From: Erythrobacter sp. 34-65-8
GTDB lineage: Bacteria; Pseudomonadota; Alphaproteobacteria; Sphingomonadales; Sphingomonadaceae
Assembly: GCA_002278985.1 (NCBI GenBank)
Contig: NCJP01000076.1
Location: forward strand, 1 to 7,513
Direction: 5' to 3'
Length of the DNA stretch: 7,513 nucleotides
Of the stretch, positions 4,579 through 7,513 are shown in pieces; within the stretch, counting starts at the first letter, position 1; every line of letters begins with the position of its first letter. A program made the position numbers and the translations under genes. The notes below the pieces were generated by a model. The model searched no databases, was not told where the DNA came from, and was given only the letters and a program-made list of their open reading frames with translations.

Positions 4579-5783
4579 AGTGGGTCCCCCAGGGCAAGCG
4601 ATTGGAGCACAAGCGCGCTCAAGGCGGCGCGCTCGGCCAGCGACGGCACGATCAGGTACTCGTCGGGTGAATGGATCGCGCCGCCGCGCACGCCCATGGT
4701 GTCGACCACGGGGATGCCGCAGGCGGCGATGTTGTTGCCGTCGCACACGCCGCCGCTGGGCTGCCAGCCGATCGTCTGGCCCAGCTGCGCGCCGCAGTCC
4801 CGCACCAGGTCGAACAGCTTCTGAGCGCGCCGGTCGACCGGCTTGGGCGGGCGGGTGACGCCGCCGTGGCGGTGGATATGGACCTCGTGCGCCTGCTGCA
4901 CCTCGCCGACCAGGGCGGCGAGCCCGGCCTCGAACGCTTCGGCGGCAGCCGGGCTTTTCGGGCGGATGTTGAAGCGTAGAACCGCATGATCGGGCACGAC
5001 ATTGTTGGCCGCGCCACCATCGATCCGGGCCGGGTTGACCGGGCATTCCGTACCTTCCAGGCGCTTGAGGCCCAGCGTCAGCGCGGCGGCGGCGACAATC
5101 GCGTTACGCCCGTCCTGCGGGTTGCGCCCCGCATGGGCCGAGCGGCCAGTCACGATCAGCGAATAGTTGCCGCTCCCGCCCCGGGCATGTGCCAGCGTGC
5201 CGTCTGGCAGGGCAGAGGGTTCGTAGGTCAGCGCGGCATACTTGCCCCGCGCCAGCCGCTCGATCAGCGGGGCGGAGGACAGGCTGCCGGTTTCCTCGTC
5301 CGAATTGAGCAGCACGTCGTAGCCCAGCCGGTGCGCCTGCGGGCTCTGCTCGAACGCTGTGAGCGCGTGGAGGATCACCGCGATCCCGCCCTTCATGTCG
5401 GCCAGGCCCGGGCCGTTGAGGGTCTCCTCGTCAATCCAGCGCTGCTGCTGGAAGGGGTGATCGGCCGGGAACACGGTGTCCATGTGCCCGGTCAGCAGCA
5501 GGCGACGCTCAGCTTCGGGGCGGACCCGCAGCACGATGTGGCGCCCGAACGCCTGTTCCACTTCCTGCCCGGCCGCATTGACCGAGGTGACCGGGGCAGG
5601 ATCGATGTATTCAAGCTCCCCCGGCAGCGCGCTGAAGGCTTCGGCCAGCATGGCGGAGAAAGTTGCCAGACCGCCAAGATTGGCGGTGCCGGTGTTGACC
5701 GCGCTCCATGCCTGCACCTGCGCCAGCATGGCTGGCTGGTCGACGGATGCGGCAAGAGCGGCGGGGTCGGTATCCGGTTTCAT
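4575..5783 (-). CDS. M20-family zinc hydrolase (carboxypeptidase G2-like), operon partner of astA
   Basis: A 402-aa M20 metallohydrolase. Putative di-zinc ligands and catalytic residues are visible: His100 in TGHMDTVFP, bridging Asp129 in GLADMKGG, catalytic Glu163 and ligand Glu164 in SDEETGS, Glu188 in TYEPS and His371 in AIHSPDEY. Spacing from the first His (29, 63, 64, 88) equals that of Pseudomonas carboxypeptidase G2 as I recall it, an enzyme that frees glutamate from N-acyl-glutamates. The dimerisation/lid domain lies about 200-310 (GRSAHAGRNPQDGRNAI). No signal peptide is seen, so it is probably cytoplasmic. The gene overlaps astA by four bases and leads the operon. I infer a role in AST breakdown, possibly N-succinylglutamate hydrolysis, which AstE usually does. 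A general peptidase is the alternative. ATG 5783 has a weak ribosome site next to a CGGCT/AGCCG hairpin (5791-5802). Confidence 0.9.
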   Translation of the reverse strand: MKPDTDPAALAASVDQPAMLAQVQAWSAVNTGTANLGGLATFSAMLAEAFSALPGELEYIDPAPVTSVNAAGQEVEQAFGRHIVLRVRPEAERRLLLTGHMDTVFPADHPFQQQRWIDEETLNGPGLADMKGGIAVILHALTAFEQSPQAHRLGYDVLLNSDEETGSLSSAPLIERLARGKYAALTYEPSALPDGTLAHARGGSGNYSLIVTGRSAHAGRNPQDGRNAIVAAAALTLGLKRLEGTECPVNPARIDGGAANNVVPDHAVLRFNIRPKSPAAAEAFEAGLAALVGEVQQAHEVHIHRHGGVTRPPKPVDRRAQKLFDLVRDCGAQLGQTIGWQPSGGVCDGNNIAACGIPVVDTMGVRGGAIHSPDEYLIVPSLAERAALSALVLQSLALGDPL

Positions 5784-5830
5784 GGGCAACCGGCTCTAGC
5801 CGCTGGCGGGCGACGTTCCAACCCCGCCCG

Positions 5831-5879
5831 CATATGGTCAGGCAAGGGCGTTGCATTCGGCAGGTCGCTTGGCCATATG
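5831..5879. repeat. Inverted repeat CATATGGTCA / TGGCCATATG
   Basis: CATATGGTCA (5831-5840) and TGGCCATATG (5870-5879) match in inverted orientation at nine of ten positions. Their centres are 39 bases apart, close to a whole number of helical turns with some slack. The layout suits two operator sites of a dimeric regulator in a divergent promoter. The right arm overlaps the candidate glcB -10 box. Confidence 0.45.
5851..5879 (+). promoter_or_regulatory. Candidate glcB promoter
   Basis: TTGCAT (5851-5856), a 17-base spacer, then CATATG (5874-5879) resemble sigma-70 -35 and -10 boxes. The start would be near 5886, leaving a leader of about 83 bases. Box quality is moderate, so this is tentative. 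Confidence 0.35.
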
Positions 5880-5921
5880 GGCCGCGTCCTCCCCGGGCAT
5901 TGCGATTCAACCCGACTGGCG

Positions 5922-5948
5922 GCACAGGCTGCCGGTCTGCCGCTGTGC
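5922..5948. repeat. Small inverted repeat in the glcB leader
   Basis: GCACAG (5922-5927) pairs with CTGTGC (5943-5948) around 15 bases, ending 12 bases before the GAGG ribosome site. The stem is only 6 bp and may be chance. Confidence 0.25.
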
Positions 5949-5968
5949 ACAACACGAAGCGAGGACAC

Positions 5969-7513
5969 ATGACCCAGTACACCACCCGCGCCGGATTGCA
6001 GGTTTTTCCCGGCCTTGCCGCCCTGCTCGAACAGCAGGTACTGCCGGCGCTCGGCCAGGATGCGGCGGCGTTCTGGCAGGGGTTTGCGGCCTTGCTGGAG
6101 CGGTTCGTGCCGGAGAACCGCGCGTTGCTGGCCAGGCGCGAGGCACTGCAACAGCAGATTGACGCCTGGCATATCGAGCGGCGCGGCAAACCGGTTGATC
6201 CAGGCGAATATCGTCAGTTTCTCGAATCGATCGGCTACCTTGTGCCGGAGCCGGGCGAATTCATCATCGGAACCGAAAACGTCGATGACGAAATCAGCAC
6301 GATGGCGGGGCCGCAGTTGGTGGTGCCGATCCTCAATGCGCGCTTCCTCCTGAACGCCGCGAACGCCCGCTGGGGGAGCCTGTACGATGCGCTCTATGGC
6401 ACCGACGCGCTCGACGCGCCGCCGGCGCGGCCCGGCGGCTATGACGAGCAGCGCGGCGCAGCGGTGATCGCGCGGGCGCGGGCATTCCTCGACCAGGCCC
6501 TGCCGCTGGCGGGCGGGGCGAGCTGGGCGGACCTTGCGGGGCCGGACTCGATCGAGCTGGCGGACCCCGCGCAGTATCTCGGCGAAACAGAGAAGGGCCG
6601 TCTTTTCAAGAATAACGGCCTGCATGTTGAGGTGGTTTTTGATCCCGCCAGCCCGATTGGCAGTGGCGATCCTGCGGGTATTGCCGACGTCCTCTGCGAA
6701 TCGGCCCTGACCACGATCTGCGACTGTGAGGATTCGGTCGCAGCGGTCGATGGCGAGGACAAGACGCTCGCCTACAGCAACTGGCTGGGCCTGATGCGCG
6801 GCGATCTGGAAGAGAGCTTCGACAAGGGCGGGCGCACCCTGACCCGGCGGCTGGAGGACGACAAGCGCTACACCGCGCCCGACGGAAGCGAGCATACCCT
6901 GCCCGGGCGCAGCCTGCTGTTCGTGCGCAATGTCGGCCACCTTATGACCAACCCGGCGATCCTGCTCGGCGATGGCAGCGAAGTGCCCGAAGGCATCATG
7001 GACGCAGTCTTCACCAGCGCAATCGGCGCGCTCGATGTGCGCGGGCATGGCCGGTGGACAAACAGCCGCCATGGCAGCATCTACATCGTCAAGCCGAAGC
7101 AGCACGGGCCGGAAGAATGCCGCTTTACCAATGACCTGTTCAACGCGGTTGAGGATTTGCTCGAACTGCCGCGCTACACGGTCAAGGTCGGCGTGATGGA
7201 CGAGGAGCGCCGCACCAGCGCCAACCTTGCCGCCTGCATCCATGCGGTGAAGGACCGGATCGTGTTCATCAACACCGGCTTCCTTGACCGCACTGGCGAC
7301 GAGATCCACACCTCGATGCAGGCCGGGCCGATGATCCGCAAAGGCGCGATGAAGGTCAGCGGCTGGCTCGCCGCCTACGAAAAGCGCAATGTTGCCATCG
7401 GGTTGAAGCACGGTCTTTCTGGCCGCGCGCAAATCGGCAAGGGTATGTGGGCCGCGCCTGATCTGATGGGGCAGATGATGGTTGAGAAGATCGGCCATCT
7501 GAAAGCCGGGGCC
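5969..7513 (+). CDS. glcB: Malate synthase G, 3' end beyond the window
   Basis: 515 codons are present with no stop before the edge, out of roughly 700-725 in the family; the reading frame is intact. The enzyme condenses glyoxylate with acetyl-CoA to malate in the cytoplasm (glyoxylate shunt, glycolate use). ATG 5969 has GAGG four bases upstream and gives MTQYTTRAGLQVFPGL. Family blocks: GTENVDDEISTMAGPQLVVP (101-120), LFKNNGLHVE (212-221), ICDCEDSVAAVDGEDK (250-265), LFVRNVGHLMTNPA (317-330), VKPKQHGPEE, KVGVMDEERRTSANL, FINTGFLDRTGDEIHTSMQA and AQIGKGMWA. Arg320, Glu412 and Asp440 correspond to E. coli Arg338 and the magnesium ligands Glu427 and Asp455, with matching spacing of the two acidic ligands. 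The catalytic aspartate (Asp631 in E. coli) and the C-terminal plug lie outside. It is divergent from the arginine operon. Confidence 0.97.
   Translation, partial: MTQYTTRAGLQVFPGLAALLEQQVLPALGQDAAAFWQGFAALLERFVPENRALLARREALQQQIDAWHIERRGKPVDPGEYRQFLESIGYLVPEPGEFIIGTENVDDEISTMAGPQLVVPILNARFLLNAANARWGSLYDALYGTDALDAPPARPGGYDEQRGAAVIARARAFLDQALPLAGGASWADLAGPDSIELADPAQYLGETEKGRLFKNNGLHVEVVFDPASPIGSGDPAGIADVLCESALTTICDCEDSVAAVDGEDKTLAYSNWLGLMRGDLEESFDKGGRTLTRRLEDDKRYTAPDGSEHTLPGRSLLFVRNVGHLMTNPAILLGDGSEVPEGIMDAVFTSAIGALDVRGHGRWTNSRHGSIYIVKPKQHGPEECRFTNDLFNAVEDLLELPRYTVKVGVMDEERRTSANLAACIHAVKDRIVFINTGFLDRTGDEIHTSMQAGPMIRKGAMKVSGWLAAYEKRNVAIGLKHGLSGRAQIGKGMWAAPDLMGQMMVEKIGHLKAGA

Larger units (their letters stand above)
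5784..5968. promoter_or_regulatory. Divergent control region between the arginine operon and glcB
   Basis: These 185 bases separate two divergent starts. On the glcB side, GAGG (5961-5964) is a good ribosome site. Other visible signals are the CATATGGYCA inverted pair (5831-5879), a candidate glcB promoter and a short inverted repeat near the glcB start. The operon side shows no clear promoter or strong Shine-Dalgarno. Confidence 0.45.

Noticed and set aside
3424..4824. A 466-codon + strand reading frame opposite astA and part of astB
   Set aside because: The antisense frame of a GC-rich gene with clear AstA/AstB motifs on the other strand. Its translation is rich in H, A, G, R and V with no recognisable domain.
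5780..7498. A 572-codon minus-strand reading frame opposite malate synthase G
   Set aside because: The + strand encodes malate synthase G without a break; the minus frame is its shadow with low-complexity composition.

Overview
The window reads as chromosomal DNA from a high-GC alphaproteobacterium, most likely Sphingomonadales and perhaps the Erythrobacter group. The placement is inferred from three things: a circularly permuted two-piece tmRNA gene of the alphaproteobacterial type, GC-rich codon use, and a palindromic repeat with a TCGAGCGAAGTCGAGA core that I recall as common in sphingomonad genomes (recollection, not checked). I see no phage, transposase, CRISPR or tRNA gene. The gene content is mostly housekeeping and catabolic.

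Left part (1-1301). On the minus strand a LemA-family lipoprotein gene runs into a second secreted-protein gene that leaves the window; LemA is commonly paired with a TPM-domain protein. Divergent from lemA lies mscL, the large mechanosensitive channel, preceded by a tiny 8-codon ORF with a better ribosome site than mscL itself.

Middle (1302-2222). A permuted ssrA (tmRNA) gene occupies about 1355-1700 and is absent from ordinary protein-ORF views. The acceptor piece comes first, ending in CCA at 1437-1439. A 28-base spacer follows, then the coding piece, which encodes the tag ANDNEALAIAA and a stop. Acceptor-stem pairing, the P2 helix, PK1 and the tag all fit together. A 30-bp near-palindrome sits on its promoter. 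An 81-aa two-helix membrane protein gene follows on the minus strand.

Right-centre (2223-5783). A minus-strand operon of arginine succinyltransferase (AST) catabolism reads, in transcription order: M20 zinc hydrolase, astA (TTG start in a TTGA overlap with the hydrolase stop), a long inverted repeat, then astB. AstA and AstB carry out steps one and two of arginine to glutamate plus succinate. astC, astD and the usual M14-family astE are not in the window. The M20 hydrolase has carboxypeptidase-G2-like metal ligands and could supply the missing desuccinylase step; this is the most interesting functional idea here.

Right end (5784-7513). Divergent from the operon across a 185-bp control region is glcB, malate synthase G. 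It is open at the window edge (515 codons present) and lacks only its C-terminal part. Glyoxylate-shunt malate synthesis and arginine catabolism both serve growth on non-sugar carbon, so co-regulation through the shared region is possible but unproven.
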